Positions 63,574 through 64,000 of a stretch of DNA of 64,000 nt are shown here, piece by piece. The notes under the pieces were generated by a model, which was not told where the DNA came from, searched no databases, and saw nothing but the letters and a program-made list of their open reading frames with translations. The position numbers and the translations under genes were made by a program. Each line of letters opens with the position of its first letter. Position 1 is the stretch's first letter. This DNA is from Acinetobacter lwoffii (GTDB lineage: Bacteria > Pseudomonadota > Gammaproteobacteria > Pseudomonadales > Moraxellaceae): assembly GCF_019343495.1 (NCBI RefSeq), contig NZ_CP072549.1, positions 992,001 to 1,056,000 of the forward strand, written 5' to 3'.

Positions 63574-64000
63574 GGGCGTGTCCTCATTTGGCTTTACACC
63601 AAATAAATATGCAAGCAATGTAAATCATAGACTGGTAATTTCGTGCAAGCTTATCAAATCGGGTTGCAATCGCTCGGAAATGCTTCAATCTCGCAAACAC
63701 ATTTTCAACTAAATGTCTTAATTTATATAGATATTTATCAAACTCCTTATTCGATCTTTTACTATTTGATCTCATTGGAATGATGGGAATCATATCCTTG
63801 TTCTGGGCATATATTCTAATGTGCTCAGCATCATACCCCTTATCAGCAATGAGATAAGTTGCCTCGCCTACAGTATCAATCAGTTGTTTTGCAACTTGAC
63901 TGTCGTGGACGCCACCCCCAGTGATTTTAAAATCAATCGGTAATCCATTCGCGTCGGTTGCAAGATGTATTTTTGTTGTTCGTCCACCACGTGATTGTCC
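63574..64000 (-). mobile_element. IS5/IS427-type insertion sequence, 3' end (partial)
   Basis: The element ends near 63574, where GGGCGTGTCCTCATTTG begins close to the transposase stop at 63584; this fits an IS terminal repeat. The rest lies beyond the window. Confidence 0.75.
63584..64000 (-). CDS. IS5-family (IS427-type) transposase, C-terminal part
   Basis: The minus-strand frame is open from the window edge to a stop at 63584, about 138 codons. It shows the DDE catalytic landmarks: SRGGRTTKIHLATDANGL (first Asp), YLIADKGYDAEHIR (second Asp) and LRHLVENVFARLKHFRAIATRFDK (Glu with the Y/R-E signature), the pattern of IS427-group orfB proteins. A downstream ATG at 63793 is only an internal Met. 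Not enough of the element is present to name it. Confidence 0.9.
   Translation of the reverse strand, partial: GQSRGGRTTKIHLATDANGLPIDFKITGGGVHDSQVAKQLIDTVGEATYLIADKGYDAEHIRIYAQNKDMIPIIPMRSNSKRSNKEFDKYLYKLRHLVENVFARLKHFRAIATRFDKLARNYQSMIYIACIFIWCKAK

Noticed and set aside
1..64000. CRISPR arrays, prophage or plasmid origin
   Set aside because: No regularly spaced repeats, phage structural genes or replication genes were seen. The only multi-copy repeat is the tRNA cassette.

Overview
The window looks like chromosomal DNA from an Acinetobacter-type gammaproteobacterium. This is inferred from gene content and order (kdsD-kdsC-lptCAB, DesT/DesC/DesB-like desaturase locus, RapA, tandem CYTH-CHAD proteins, DUF3144), from moderate-to-low GC with AT-rich spacers, and from short intrinsic terminators with T tracts. 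No 16S rRNA is present, so the species cannot be named.

Layout: 0-2.3 kb, a damaged type I secretion pair (LapB-like ABC transporter and TolC/LapE-like outer-membrane protein). 2.4-6.0 kb, the LPS supply and transport operon kdsD-kdsC-lptC-lptA-lptB on the minus strand. 6.4-8 kb, cysS and a tRNA-Gly with a consensus promoter. 8-14.3 kb, a PaaX-like repressor, a desaturase, a cation efflux protein, a GST, an amidotransferase, YceI and GNAT. 14.4-18.9 kb, transketolase, a minor prepilin and metK. 19-24 kb, a lipoprotein, a YeeE/YedE sulfur transporter and a paired radical-SAM DNA repair module. 24-29 kb, nitronate monooxygenase-like, glycine-zipper, dusB, and DUF1615 overlapping a HAD hydrolase. 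29-32.1 kb, a desaturase/reductase operon divergent from a TetR repressor across a perfect inverted repeat. 32-38 kb, a hydrolase, an orphan PAAR protein, rapA, an rluA-type gene and a degenerate isochorismatase-carrier protein. 38-39 kb, an AT-rich broken gene with a HEPN-like motif. 39-42 kb, GlcG-like, hemL and thiE. 41.9-42.4 kb, two tandem structured elements that look like small RNAs. 42.6-56.5 kb, Mpo1-like, two CYTH-CHAD proteins, DUF3144, an amidohydrolase, an M16 protease, PhzF, flavin reductase-like, a glyoxalase II-like hydrolase and YkvA. 56.6-58.1 kb, seven tRNAs in a duplicated array (Leu-Trp-Leu, Leu, Leu-Trp-Leu). 58.2-62 kb, a kinase-like protein overlapping a patatin phospholipase, DUF815 and DUF6176. 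62-64 kb, a lipoprotein and the end of an IS5/IS427-type insertion sequence.

Most of the window is ordinary housekeeping sequence. The strongest unexplained signal is the 41.96-42.37 kb region. Two non-coding units about 208 bp apart share two short primary-sequence blocks. Each then forms a long stem (17-18 positions) with a GTGGRGA-containing loop, although the stem sequences differ. The other notable theme is gene damage: three lesions in the secretion pair, two A-tract frameshifts in the HEPN-like gene, and two possible decayed remnants. A-tract differences could be phase variation, real decay or sequencing error, and this sequence alone cannot separate them.
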